64,000 nt of DNA from contig NC_088713.1 of assembly GCF_963576615.1 (NCBI RefSeq), forward strand, positions 43,488,776 to 43,552,775. The letters are read 5' to 3'. The DNA comes from Watersipora subatra (lineage: Eukaryota; Bryozoa; Gymnolaemata; Cheilostomatida; Watersiporidae). Below, one piece after another: positions 13,101-22,015 of this stretch; position 1 is the first letter of the stretch; the number at the start of each line of letters is the position of its first letter. Position numbers and translations under genes: made by a program. The notes below the pieces were generated by a model. It saw only the letters and a list, made by a program, of their open reading frames with translations. It did no database searches and was not told the origin of the DNA.

Positions 13101-16100
13101 TTGAGACGATTAGATTATTGATATCTGTTTTGCAATTCTTAGATGTCAAAACTCGGAAAACATTGTTGTTTGAAATGAAACTATGGACAGTGAAGGAATA
13201 TATATATATATATAGCATGACTACATACATGTATATAATATATTATAAAAAAAAATAACATGAGTGTTATGCTCCCTTATTTCGGTTTGTTGATTGAGCT
13301 TGCTGTGAGAGGTGCGGCACTATTAGCCTTTGTGCAAAGTTCATCACTTTTGTGATTTGAGCACTCTGTTGCCAGCACATTGACTTTCTTAAAGTTTGCG
13401 AGGCAACTTAATTGTTTCATGGCAGGAAGTCAACTCTTATCGGCAATGGGATTTGTCTCCCTTGCCTACTCTGAGCTGCACTGATGAGGCTTCAATAGTC
13501 GAAATAGTGTAGCAGGAATATATATATTCATGTTGCGCTGTTTCGGCTATTGAAGCTTCATCAGTGCAGCTGATATATATAGTATATATAATATAATATA
13601 TACATTATATATATTACTATATATAAACCTCTGCTACACATATATACAGTGTATATATCTATATTTATATACATACATATATATATATCGCAAGTGTATA
13701 TAGGCCTATAATATGTACCTGCTATATATACACCTACATATATACTTGTTTTGTATATATATATATACATACATATATATATATATATACGTACATATAT
13801 ATATACATACATATTTGTGCTGGCATGTCAGAGCAACTATAATCCAGTAGCACAAATGTAACTGATTGGAACAATGGGTACAATAACACCTGCACATCCA
13901 TTGTTGCTTGGTCAAATACTGGCCACAGTCAATACAGATGAGTTGTAGAAAAGTGCGCTATTGTGAATGGCTAAGACCTTAGGGAGAGTGCTCGAATTCC
14001 CAGGTCTTCAGTAGGAGACCAAAGCTTGAGTAGACATGATCATCCCCTTGTGGAAACCAGAATGAACAAACAATCTATATATACATATATAAATCTCAAA
14101 GTCCGCTATATTAGCTATAGCTATTAAAATCTAAAAATAATAGACTCGCTTCGTGCTGGATTTGATCTCAAAACCTCCCGATTCAGCAAGCGATAACCTA
14201 ATCAATTTAGTTACGCGATACGCAAGGATGCATTAGGCGATACATGTCGTTTTATCGGTTAAAATACGCATAGCACTCTGCGTTACACAACGTCACTAAA
14301 GCTTGCTCTCATGGCTGTTATTAATAAGTTTAGCAATACGGTTAGTAGCTTACTCAAATTAACCATTGGCAATGTGCCAGGCTAATGGCAAGTGGTAGGC
14401 AACTACATTACCTGCAACTGCTTATAAGCTGTTTTTTAATACCCATGCAACGCCGGGAATTCGGCTGGTTATCTTTAGATCGAGGCAGTTGAGTGAAGTT
14501 CATGCAGAAACTGGGAGGTTCTAACAACAATGACTTTCAGGTGAGAAAAATTCTGGATTTTTCTTAGTTTTATTCTGAATCAATCACATCAATGTCTGTA
14601 CATAAAGAAAGAGAACACCCGTAGTCACAAACACTTGACAAGTACAGTAATCCATCGCCACTTCGTACCTTTCGCGGTTTTAGTACTTCAGAGTTAAAAA
14701 ATGTTCGTTAACACATAAATTAAATAAATAACATTAAAAATAATTAAATAAAATAAATATGACTACATAAAATACATATACAAAAATGTGACTTTCTTCT
14801 CACAATGAACCCAGTTAATCACAAGTACGAATATTTAGACCAGACGAAGTCTCAACTATGTCTGTACTATGTACAACTGTATTCTCTGGCTTAAAAAACT
14901 GGGACTGAAGTTGAAATATAAACTGACAGTCCATCAAGATAATTTTAATTTAATTATTATTATTATATAGAAACCAAATAAAATGTTTAGAAAGCAATTT
15001 GTGTTCTGGTGTCGAAGTTTTGGCTTGTTCATATACAGTGGAACCTCGGTTCTTGAACACAATCCGTTCCAGAAGGTTGGTCGAAAACCGAGTTGTTCGA
15101 GATCCGCAACAGGTTTTCCCATTAGAATTAATATATATAAGTTTTAATCCGTTCCAACACCCTGAATGTTTACCTTTTTAGTATTTTATACATTATTTTA
15201 TGCATGAAATTGCACATTAAAATGCTGACCAACACATAAAAAGCAATGTATATCTCAGAAAATGTTAAGAAAAATGGCAAAGACACAAATAACATAAACA
15301 TAAATGTAACCCAGGCTAATCGTACGTTCGCGTTGTCGTAATCTTCCATACGAAAGATTACGCTAACATGAACGTGTAAAAATACAAAAAAAGGATAAAG
15401 AAAAGAATTATGAATAGGATTTTTTACTTGGCTACAGGATATTCTTTTCTCTTAAAATATCTATTCAATGACACTTGCTTCTGCCTTCTTTTTAGCACTT
15501 TTTGAAAGTGGTTCATGATAGTGTCGTTAAAGTCATTGATGACTCTGGTGGCTGCAGCTTTATCGGGGTGATGGAGTTCGACGAAATTCTGTAACTCGGC
15601 CCATTTGCTACACATTTGTTTAATCTCGGACAATGCGACAACAGTTGGTCATGGAGAGAGCAATCTACACCCATTCCCCGCTCAGCATCCCACCCTCACG
15701 TACGCACTCACGCGTCGTACCGGCGTTCGAACTCCGATTTTTGTTCGAACTATGAAGCAAGAATTTCTTGAATTTTTTGTTCGGACTCCGATTTGTTCGA
15801 ACTGCGAGTCGTTCAAAAACCGAGGTTGCACTGTACTTCAAAGCATTAGTGTCTATTTCATGGATTCTCACTCATCATGGGGAATGATAGTCTCCCGTGA
15901 TAAGTGAGGCATTACTCTATATTTCAGTATACCCACAATTGTCGCAAAAGTTTGACAAGCACTGACAAGTGTTTCACTAACCTGTACTTGCCAGTCTGAA
16001 TATCATCTCTTGTCTCAACCAAATCAGCTGCCAGCTCCTCTCCGAGTATTCCACTAGGAGAACCCGAGCTTTCACTGCCGTGACTGATATTGCCATTGTT

Positions 16101-17854
16101 GGACCTTGTGTTTAGTATCTGGCCCACTTGGGTGTCAATTTGCTGACCGACAAGATTAGACAGGTTGCCAGATAGTACGGGTGCTGTCAGGTTGCACCTG
16201 AGTGCCGCTACAACCAATAACAAAACAATAACACTGTTTATTATAGTATATACATCATACTGTGATAATCTAGCCGGTTTCTCATAAACAACGAGCACCA
16301 TATTGCCTCATGGATAATTCTCCATATACTAATTACTTAGGATAGCCTCGCAGTGCACAGGAGTGGCCTGCATACTAATAAGAAGAAAACAATCAAATTT
16401 TCAATTGCTAAAAACATTGGTCAAAATAACAATGCTTGTTCTATGACCCAAATCAATTTAAATTCTACAAACTCATCAGTAATAAATAGTAATAAAGCTA
16501 TCGCTATGCCATTCAAACAGCACCCATAACATTTAAGAACTATCAAACTCCAAAAATGATTGCCCAAAATAAAAAAGCTGTGATGTGTTGTTTTTTAGAT
16601 TATAGCAGACAGTTTCCATTTTTAACCACAATAAAAAAGAAATGTTCAGAAGGCAAAAAGAAATAACAAAAATTATGTTATCATGAGAGAAAATGAACTA
16701 AGGCAGACCCACCCAAAATGCCTAGCTCAACCAATAAAAAAATCTGTTACAAGTGGATCTATGAACTATTTTCCTAGTTACGAGCTGATAGATCAGCTAG
16801 TGAGGGACCCCCAACACCCCCCCCCCTCGGCGTGTCCCATTCCACAAAGTAGAAACATAAAACCAACCAGAATGAAAGAGCACTTGCAGGCTGATGCCAT
16901 TTGTAGCACCTCGATCGGCTACAAATCGCATGGCATTGCATTTCTGCAAAGGTAAGGTACATTTTCAGAAATGATTAGAAATCTTTTAAAAATGAATTTA
17001 CATCTATAATTAACAAATTCTGTACTGACAGCCAGTATGACCAACATGAAGCCACCAAACTTAGCTAGAAATCTGACAAGGAAAGTTCAAATACAATGCA
17101 GTGTTTCCGATCGTGAGAGAGCTGACAACCTGCAGTTTAATAAAATAATACTTATTAACAAAATCTACACATCACATGACCGCGATTTAGCCAATCTCTG
17201 TGAAATCTCCTTAACAACTCATTTATAAGAAAACTTCAAAAATTAATGCTGACACATTCCAAACTTTAAGGCACCAATAAGAAGTTGGAAAATGACATAG
17301 AATTGTATAATGAACTTCTATTTACTAATGACTATCATATATACTCCAAAACTGTATGATACAGAATATCTGGTTAGACACAGTTTTTAGTAAACTAGGT
17401 GAATGCCCGCCGTTGCACGGGTAACACAAAATTGTTTTGCACAGAAAACATTACCATTTCTCGCTAAATTTAATTACTGTTGGCTAAGTTTCTTTACCCA
17501 ATGAATTTGAGTAACTTAAGCTAGTAACTTGAGCTAGTCAAAGTATTTACTAAATAAGCTGCCTGAAGCCAGCTTGCTTATAATCATTACGTTATGTTCT
17601 CAATACGGGCTAGTAGAAACCAACAGGAAGCTGCATAAATATGTGCTCAATAACTGGACACACGAACAACAGACAGACAGACAAACACTATAGATAATAT
17701 GAATAGATAATATGTATACTGAAAACTCACTGTCAGGGTGGTTAAGTGTTCTCCGCTGACCTGCTGCCGGGCCGAGTATATTAATCACAGCAGCTTCCTG
17801 GGCCTGTTGATTTATGAGCTTCTCATATCTTGCTAGGGTCTCCTCAGAGTCCAT
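3737..17854 (-). CDS. C2H2 zinc-finger protein, 7 coding exons (505 aa)
   Basis: This is a probable nuclear DNA-binding protein. Coding exons in order are 17731-17854, 15982-16207, 12869-13071, 8370-8467, 6795-7114, 4921-5060 and 3737-4143. All introns are GT-AG, every phase agrees across junctions, and the 1518 nt give 505 codons plus a stop. Seven C2H2 fingers lie at about residues 134-156, 161-183, 188-210, 216-238, 244-266, 318-341 and 347-370. Fingers 1-5 have C-x2-C-x12-H-x3-H spacing with an aromatic residue after the second Cys. Finger 6 ends H-x4-H and finger 7 has an irregular C-x3-C. Residues 1-133 have no recognised domain, a polar linker separates fingers 5 and 6, and the tail is Ser/Asp-rich. 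Finger 4 is split by intron 4 and finger 6 by intron 5. An in-frame TAA just 5' of the ATG supports the start, although an AG there could also be an acceptor after a 5' UTR exon. The finger style recalls ZFP64/CTCF-like proteins; I do not assign orthology. Confidence 0.88.
4651..4920 (-). repeat. 65-bp tandem array derived from an exon-intron junction
   Basis: Four head-to-tail units start at 4651, 4716, 4781 and 4846, and a fifth start at 4912 runs into the real exon 6 donor. On the minus strand each unit repeats the last coding bases of exon 6 plus a GTAAGT-like donor. Only the 4651 unit keeps the same CATG-GTAAGT context as the functional donor. Confidence 0.8.
4921..5060 (-). CDS. Zinc-finger gene, coding exon 6 (end of 6, finger 7)
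   Basis: The acceptor is CTCTTTTAG and the donor GTAAGT. It completes finger 6 (HMFSKH) and encodes finger 7, whose Cys pair is spaced C-x3-C (KCGFIC) rather than C-x2-C or C-x4-C. Its 3' end and donor are the source of the tandem array at 4651-4920. Confidence 0.86.
5570..5660. mobile_element. Partial copy of the TA-flanked MITE seen at 18741
   Basis: The left terminus CCGTAAAACCTCTAATTGAA and the following about 60 bp match the element at 18741-18857. The right terminal inverted repeat is missing; the sequence runs into AT microsatellite. Confidence 0.6.
5970..6045 (+). mobile_element. tRNA-like SINE head
   Basis: Plus-strand GGTTCGAATA looks like box B and is preceded by a box A-like segment near 5990-6010. 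It lies in intron 5 of the zinc-finger gene. A 15-bp-arm hairpin (GCAAGATTTTGTTGA and its complement) follows at about 6068-6113. Confidence 0.4.
6190..6315. repeat. Dispersed repeat with GTTGCACGGGTAA module
   Basis: It shares about 120 bp with 10245-10370, including AGAATGGTAAATGTTG and a degenerate copy of the TTATTACCCGTGCAACG module. Shorter copies of that module occur at 14433, 17395, 60160 and 60275. This is probably one end of an interspersed element; the class is unknown to me. Confidence 0.55.
6378..6456 (-). mobile_element. tRNA-derived SINE head
   Basis: On the minus strand TAGTGTAGTGGTAGTACG (box A-like) is followed about 30 bp later by GGGTTCGATTTC (box B-like). The ends do not pair as an acceptor stem, so this is a SINE or tRNA pseudogene rather than a functional tRNA. 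Confidence 0.55.
6795..7114 (-). CDS. Zinc-finger gene, coding exon 5 (fingers 4-5, start of 6)
   Basis: The acceptor is CTTTTTAG and the donor GTGAGT. It encodes finger 4 from its first Cys, finger 5, then a polar acidic linker ([12 protein letters not shown]...), a basic patch, and the Cys pair of finger 6 (YTCLLC). Confidence 0.88.
7912..8045 (-). mobile_element. tRNA-derived SINE copy
   Basis: It shares the ACTATAATAA...CTGTCCGTAG tail with the copy at 2995-3115 and has a minus-strand box B-like GGTTTGATTCC. A fragment of the same family is recognisable near 8098-8150 and another near 8240-8345, all in intron 4 of the zinc-finger gene. Confidence 0.45.
8370..8467 (-). CDS. Zinc-finger gene, coding exon 4 (finger 3)
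   Basis: The acceptor is TTTCAG and the donor GTATGC. The 98 nt carry one full finger (FTCDKCDF ... HMRMH) and the linker NGDKPHK. The exon ends in phase 0 directly before the first Cys of finger 4. Confidence 0.88.
8535..8935. repeat. About 400 bp of imperfect TATATAAT repeat
   Basis: Almost pure A/T with many self-complementary runs, just 5' (on the minus strand) of exon 4 of the zinc-finger gene. It is low-complexity DNA prone to hairpins and length change. Confidence 0.8.
9899..9976 (-). mobile_element. tRNA-derived SINE head
   Basis: On the minus strand GCGTAGTGGTTACTGTG (box A-like) and GAGTTCAATCCC (box B-like) are at tRNA-like distance. It lies in intron 3 of the zinc-finger gene. 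Confidence 0.5.
10245..10370. repeat. Dispersed repeat with GTTGCACGGGTAA module
   Basis: Second long copy of the family at 6190-6315, in the same orientation, ending in TTATTACCCGTGCAACGCC. Similarity begins in a stretch reading GAATGGTAAATGTTG. Confidence 0.55.
10629..11027. mobile_element. Probable hAT-type MITE
   Basis: The left end TAGGGTTGCACGATAG and the reverse complement of the right end (GGTGTGATCGACTATCG) resemble each other, and flanking TTTCCACT / TTTCCAAA could be a decayed 8-bp duplication. Both facts fit hAT elements. The internal sequence is full of GATAGT/ACTATC motifs. No transposase is recognisable. Confidence 0.4.
11450..12155. mobile_element. 706-bp MITE, piggyBac-like termini
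   Basis: Perfect 13-bp terminal inverted repeats CCCTTTGGCTGGG and CCCAGCCAAAGGG bound the element. Flanks are CTAA and TTGA, each one base from the TTAA target of piggyBac elements. No coding region is seen, so it would be non-autonomous. It lies in intron 3 of the zinc-finger gene. Confidence 0.6.
12160..12860. other. Intronic DNA without recognisable feature
   Basis: Part of intron 3 of the zinc-finger gene between the MITE and exon 3. Both strands were read and nothing supportable was seen. Confidence 0.4.
12869..13071 (-). CDS. Zinc-finger gene, coding exon 3 (fingers 1-2)
   Basis: It starts after a CACAG acceptor and ends at ACAG followed by GTGTGA. It encodes a basic stretch ([16 protein letters not shown]), then two complete C2H2 fingers ending RVHT. 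The split glycine codon makes an HTG linker into exon 4. Confidence 0.88.
13473..13572. repeat. Inverted repeat, about 37-bp arms
   Basis: The left arm GAGCTGCACTGATGAGGC... pairs with the right arm ending ...TTCATCAGTGCAGCTG, with a few mismatches, around a TA-rich centre. The CTGATGAAGC...GAAACAGCG type of sequence recurs in many invertebrate repeats; I cannot assign a family. Confidence 0.6.
13573..13815. repeat. TA/CATA microsatellite
   Basis: Runs of TATATA and ACATACATATATA with no coding content. Open frames through this stretch are artefacts of the short repeat. Confidence 0.75.
14150..14220 (-). mobile_element. tRNA-like SINE head
   Basis: The minus strand shows GAGATCAAATCC (box B-like) preceded by a box A-like segment at tRNA spacing. 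It is weaker than the other copies. It lies in intron 2 of the zinc-finger gene. Confidence 0.35.
14433..14470. repeat. Short copy of the GTTGCACGGGTAA module
   Basis: AATACCCATGCAACGCCGGG matches the conserved module of the dispersed repeat at 6190 and 10245. Confidence 0.45.
15036..15833 (-). mobile_element. Tigger/pogo-type DNA transposon, internally deleted
   Basis: Terminal inverted repeats CAGTGGAACCTCGGTTCTTG and (right end, reversed) CAGTGCAACCTCGGTTTTTG bound about 800 bp, flanked by TA on both sides, the target duplication of Tc1/mariner/pogo elements. Inside is only the C-terminal end of a Tigger-like transposase on the minus strand, so the copy is non-autonomous. It sits in intron 2 of the zinc-finger gene, in the same orientation as that gene. 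Confidence 0.75.
15424..15633 (-). pseudogene. Tigger-like transposase, C-terminal fragment
   Basis: The 69-codon frame contains [19 protein letters not shown], then [19 protein letters not shown] and a terminal NRYF. This matches my knowledge of the C-terminal end of Tigger/pogo transposases and derived proteins, where a KRR-x-KQ-x-x-L-x-x-F/Y motif closes the protein. The DNA-binding HTH and the DDE catalytic region are absent. The terminal inverted repeats on either side confirm the setting. It cannot encode an active enzyme. Confidence 0.7.
15982..16207 (-). CDS. Zinc-finger gene, coding exon 2
   Basis: The acceptor is a TTGTAG that restores phase 1 from exon 1; a second AG ten bases further in would break the frame. 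The donor is GTTAGT and the exon ends in phase 2. It encodes a low-complexity region rich in Asn, Ser, Gly and Leu with no finger. Confidence 0.82.
17395..17450. repeat. Copy of the GTTGCACGGGTAA module
   Basis: GAATGCCCGCCGTTGCACGGGTAA-type sequence followed by a TTTTGCACAGAAAA segment, as in the copy at 10245-10370 in the opposite orientation. It lies in intron 1 of the zinc-finger gene. Confidence 0.5.
17731..17854 (-). CDS. Zinc-finger gene, coding exon 1
   Basis: It starts with ATG (residues [12 protein letters not shown]) and ends in phase 1 at a GTGAGT donor. It has no finger; the composition is Glu/Gln/Ala-rich and possibly helical. An in-frame TAA lies two codons upstream. Confidence 0.8.
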
Positions 17855-18740
17855 CTGTTAGAGCGTTTACAAAAAATGTAAGACAGGGACCATACGAACA
17901 TCATTGAATAGCTCAGCGCTATTTTTAATTATGGTATCTGTTTGAAGCAAAAACAGTCTAGAAAATCTATTTTTCAGACATGAGATTGGGAAATTAATGA
18001 ATAAACCTTTTTAATACTGCAATAAAAACGTTAATGATATTAAAAAAATTAACGAATTTATTAAATTCATCAAATTAAAAATACAGACATGAGTGAATTA
18101 AAATAAACCAATTAATTAATTTAACAATACAATTGATAAAAATAATAAATAAACTTCTTCACTACAAAAATGTAAACGCTCCTTATTTTTTGAAAACCTA
18201 CAAATATTTCAACACGTAAAAATGATGAATTTGAAAGCAGATCCCATACAAATGAATACAAATACTCTGATAAAGAGGTTTACAAGATTAAAAAAAGTAA
18301 TGAATTTTCATTCATCCATGAATTCATTTATTAAAGTTAGACATGAGTGAATTAAAATAATTAAATATAATCAATTAAATAATACAACTATAATAACAAA
18401 TAATTAAATATTTCCAATAATCAAAGTAAAATGTTTTCAAGATTCAAATAAAAATTTATGAAACAATTGTTATTCTCAAAAAAGTTATAAATTTTTTCAC
18501 AAATAAAAAAAGGATTTGGAAGCATATATACTCTAAATGCTACATTTGAGGTTGTAAAAATTTCGATATAAGTACAATCACACTCTCGCCTATGGCGTTA
18601 ATTTTTTCTGAGTATTTGTTGGTACATTAAAACGGTTACGAGCTGGAGTGAATAATCTTACAAGGATACATTACTTCTTTAACTTGCATCACAGCTTTAA
18701 AAAATAGTGCAAGTAATTACATAAAGCGCTACAACAAATA
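17855..18740. other. Upstream region of the zinc-finger gene
   Basis: Very AT-rich with no convincing coding exon. An AG directly before the ATG could be an acceptor for a 5' UTR exon somewhere here or further right, but I could not identify that exon or a promoter element. Confidence 0.4.
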
Positions 18741-18857
18741 CTGTAAAACCTCTAATTGAATGACAGCCTCTATTTGAGCCCCGCCTCCAATTGACCGCTA
18801 CTATAGAAGAGGGGTTGAAAAATAGAGCGACATGGCATTCAATTGGAGGTTTTACGG
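18741..18857. mobile_element. 117-bp MITE with TA target duplication
   Basis: The left end CTGTAAAACCTCTAATTGAA and the right end TTCAATTGGAGGTTTTACGG are inverted copies of each other, with TA on each side. The body repeats a CCTCCAATTGA-type motif internally. A partial second copy lies at 5570. This fits a non-autonomous Tc1/mariner-like element. Confidence 0.7.
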
Positions 18858-19084
18858 TATTTATATCTCTATCACTACATGATTCCATTCCTTTTATGCT
18901 TGATGTATTTAACAATGTTTATGGATGATATTTAGTTATTTGTAGTAGAATATGCATGTTGCCAGTTCGTCTTTTAAAGCAATACAAAAAACTACAATAG
19001 CTACATATTGCACCATGTGCAAATGAAATGACTTGGTTAAAGAGTCTTTTACAAGGAATCCCCAAACGTCAGATCAATAATGTT

Positions 19085-19318
19085 AAAGAATTTAAAGTAT
19101 TCTATATTAAAGTATTTAAAGTATTCTATATTAAAGTATTTAAAGTATTCTATATTAAAGCATTTAAAGTATTCTATATTAAAGTATTTAAAGTATTCTA
19201 TATTAAAGAATTTAAAGTATTCTATATTAAAGTATTTAAAGTATTCTATATTAAAGTATTTAAAGTATTCTATATTAAAGTATTCTATATTAAAGTATTT
19301 AAAGTATTCTATATTAAA
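19085..19318. repeat. 24-bp tandem satellite, about 10 copies
   Basis: The unit is close to AAAGTATTTAAAGTATTCTA plus TATT. Because 24 is divisible by 3, two reading frames stay open and encode Lys/Val/Phe/Tyr repeats. These frames have no start context or neighbours that would make them genes. Confidence 0.85.
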
Positions 19319-19568
19319 TGTATTTAAAGCGTTTAAAGTGTTCTTTTAACTTGCCTAAATGTACAGCATCAACTTAAAAAACACCTACGGTTTCAACAAT
19401 CAATTAGTATGTGTTACTTTGTGTTAGTGTTTATAAATGCTTATGTGTGATTATGAAATGTTTTAAACAAATATGATCCCTTTCCATAATAACAATTGTA
19501 TTAATATTATGTAGCAACAAGCTACATTATACTACGTAGTAATATTATGTAGTTTGTAATATAATGGG

Positions 19569-19598
19569 TTAGTAGCTTATAATATTATAAGCTACTAA
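19569..19598. repeat. Perfect 30-bp palindrome
   Basis: TTAGTAGCTTATAAT is followed directly by its reverse complement with no spacer. The similarity continues imperfectly outward (ATGGG / CCAT). It lies in AT-rich intergenic DNA. Confidence 0.7.
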
Positions 19599-19599
19599 A

Positions 19600-20980
19600 C
19601 CATAATAAGTGCATATTTTAAAACATTCTGCTGCATAACTCGTTGTTAACAAGTTGTTTTACATCAACTTGGATCAATAAGACCTTTAAAGTTCTATTAA
19701 CTTGTCTTTTTACTTTGCTGATTCTGGTCTGTCACCCAATCAAGTTATCCTATATGACATCATTCCGAATATGAATAACTATAACTGGGTGCAAGGATGC
19801 AGAGAGAATATGTTCTCCTTTGAAAATAAATCTAGCAGCTGACATACTTGACCGATTTGATACATTACTTTTCCTTGTGAATGAAATCAGAACTCATTTA
19901 AGTCAGGGTTTGAAAAATTCATTTTTTTTAAAACTCAGATTTTTTTGATTTCCATCAATTTTTTGGGTTACCTCAATTTTTTTCAATTCCATCAATTTTT
20001 CAAATGTTTATGATAAATTTGAATTTTTACTCACTATTGTTACTCACTATTGTTCAGCAAATTATCTGTTCATTGCATATGAGAATGCTGGAAAGCCAAC
20101 GTTTTAATATTGGTTACTATTGCTATTATTGTTATTACTATAATTTGACTATAAAAATTTCAACAGAACACATTTTATTCTAAGTATCTAATTATCTCAG
20201 TATTCAGTTCTCGTACAGTATAAGGCCAGAAAGATTAATGCTGGTCAGTCAAGCTGGTCAGTTTTAATAAAAGTTAAGTCGTAGTGGCCACAACGAGTGG
20301 AGCAATCACAATAGCAACGCTATTGTGAATTAAATTTCCTCTGCCAAAGTCTGGCCCAAGATTTAAGAGAGAACAAATCTTGTTGCAGCATGATAGCTCT
20401 TTCTTGTGTAGCATACAAAAGCCTACACTAAGAATCAATAATATTTGGTACGTCATTGAAAAGAAGCGAAAAAAACGAATTAAGAACTGTGCCCTGCAGA
20501 ACTCCAGAGAAGACAGACATAACATACGAAGACATGCCCAATCTCAACTTCATACCAGTTTTATACTAAAAACAACCAGATATATGCAAATATTTTAGCT
20601 GAAAATTGTACAAGTCTGATGGTCTCCACTTCCACCTACGGGTGATCTAGGGTCTCTCTCTTAACTTGAACTACCTAGGTTTGTAGCAACTAAAACTTTC
20701 CCTTCGTTTAGCGAGGTAATTTCAGTTTCATCATAGGAGACTGTTTTTTCAACATAATAACTAGTGTCAAAGCTGTCAAAATGTAAGTGTTGTTTAAATC
20801 ACAATGAAAGCGAATAAGTAACATTAAACTTTAATACAGTATTATGAACGGAAAATGAACTAGCTTTGCTAGCTTACAGAAATTATAGATGCAACGACTT
20901 TATTTTTCTTTTCTATGCTTTCCAACTAACATTATATTTGATTTAGAGTGAAGGTTAGGCAGCTCGGCCGTTTCAGACGC
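19600..20980. other. Intergenic DNA upstream of the LINE
   Basis: No supportable gene. T-rich and A-rich runs dominate. The 5' UTR of the LINE probably begins somewhere in the last few hundred bases, but I could not fix its boundary. Confidence 0.4.
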
Positions 20981-21086
20981 TGCTAGTGCTATTTGAAAGA
21001 AATACTGAGTGGGGCACTTTTAAATTTTATTGAGTCCCTGATTTTTAATTTTGTTTTTATTACTCAGTTATATAGCCTTGGCAATC

Positions 21087-21992
21087 ATGAGTCAGGGCAG
21101 AACATCAAAAAATTCTAGCTCACAGAGCATCCGTGATTCACCAGTTTCAGTTGATTCACCTCGTGGTCTTTCTAAACAGGCTTGTTCTAGTTGTAAGAAT
21201 TCAGTTCTCTCTAGTCAAAAGGCTCTTATGTGTGACTTTTGTGAAATGTGGAGCCACTTTGACTGTGATGACAGAATGTCACCTAAACTATATGCTGAAA
21301 TACAGCGTAGTCCTACAGATGCTATACTGTACATCTGCAAACCATGCAAAGCCACTAACTTTAAAGCAAGCATGGCATCCAACAAACAAGCTCAAATAAA
21401 TGAAATTGCTTTGGGCAACATCGAAACCAAAATCGATAAGATTCAAGAAATTGTATCAAACTCTATACAGATGCAATTCGGCAACCTGCAAAAATCCTAT
21501 GCAGAAGCAGTAGCCAAAATCGAAACTAACTCTACTGAACAGGCCTCTCAAATTAGAGCAGAAATTAGCTCCATCAGAACCGAAATGACTAATGAGAGTA
21601 GATCAAAGAATCTGATTATCTTTGGCATGACCGAAGACCAAGACACAACCTTAGACGAATCAGTCGCTAAAGTTTCCACATTTCTGAAAGAATGTAACTT
21701 GAAACACGAAACATCTAAAACAAACACAACAAGACTTGGTCAAAAAAAAGAAGGTAAATTCAGGCCTATCAGACTAACTTTGAGTAGTGAACCCCAAAAA
21801 TGGGAGTTCCTGACGCGTATTAACAATCAGAAGGTAAAGGGGGTTTTTGCTCGGCTTGACCTTAACAAAAAAGAACAAGAGGCGGATTTTCTCCTGAGAA
21901 AGGAGCTAAAAGAGACAAAAGCGAACAATCCAGGCAAAATATTCAAAATTGTGAAAGGAAAAGTAACCAGAGTGGGGGACCTGGACCAGTAG
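21087..21992 (+). CDS. LINE ORF1 protein with PHD-like finger (301 aa)
   Basis: This is probably the RNA-binding/chaperone protein of the LINE. The first ATG in the open frame is at 21087. A Cys4-His-Cys3 PHD-like finger lies at residues 33-87: CSSC, then CDFC, an H-x2-C, and CKPC. The middle (about residues 90-175) is polar and likely coiled coil. Residues 180-300 contain KNLIIFGMTE, typical of the RRM-like C-terminal half of such ORF1 proteins, and end in a basic tail. PHD-type ORF1 proteins are known from CR1-clade LINEs in invertebrates. The stop at 21990 lies inside the open ORF2 frame, which is in the -1 register. The function is inferred from family knowledge. Confidence 0.8.
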   Translation: MSQGRTSKNSSSQSIRDSPVSVDSPRGLSKQACSSCKNSVLSSQKALMCDFCEMWSHFDCDDRMSPKLYAEIQRSPTDAILYICKPCKATNFKASMASNKQAQINEIALGNIETKIDKIQEIVSNSIQMQFGNLQKSYAEAVAKIETNSTEQASQIRAEISSIRTEMTNESRSKNLIIFGMTEDQDTTLDESVAKVSTFLKECNLKHETSKTNTTRLGQKKEGKFRPIRLTLSSEPQKWEFLTRINNQKVKGVFARLDLNKKEQEADFLLRKELKETKANNPGKIFKIVKGKVTRVGDLDQ

Positions 21993-22015
21993 GTTTTGCT
22001 GGGAGTAGTGTAAGA

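Noticed and set aside
15924..16301. 125-codon frame with an apparent membrane-like start (VIVLLLVV)
   Set aside because: The hydrophobic start is intron sequence read through; only 15982-16207 is exon 2, as shown by splice phase.
19028..19349. Two overlapping open frames of about 90-100 codons rich in Lys, Val, Phe, Tyr and Ile
   Set aside because: They are produced by the 24-bp satellite, whose unit length preserves any frame. No promoter, splice or family support.
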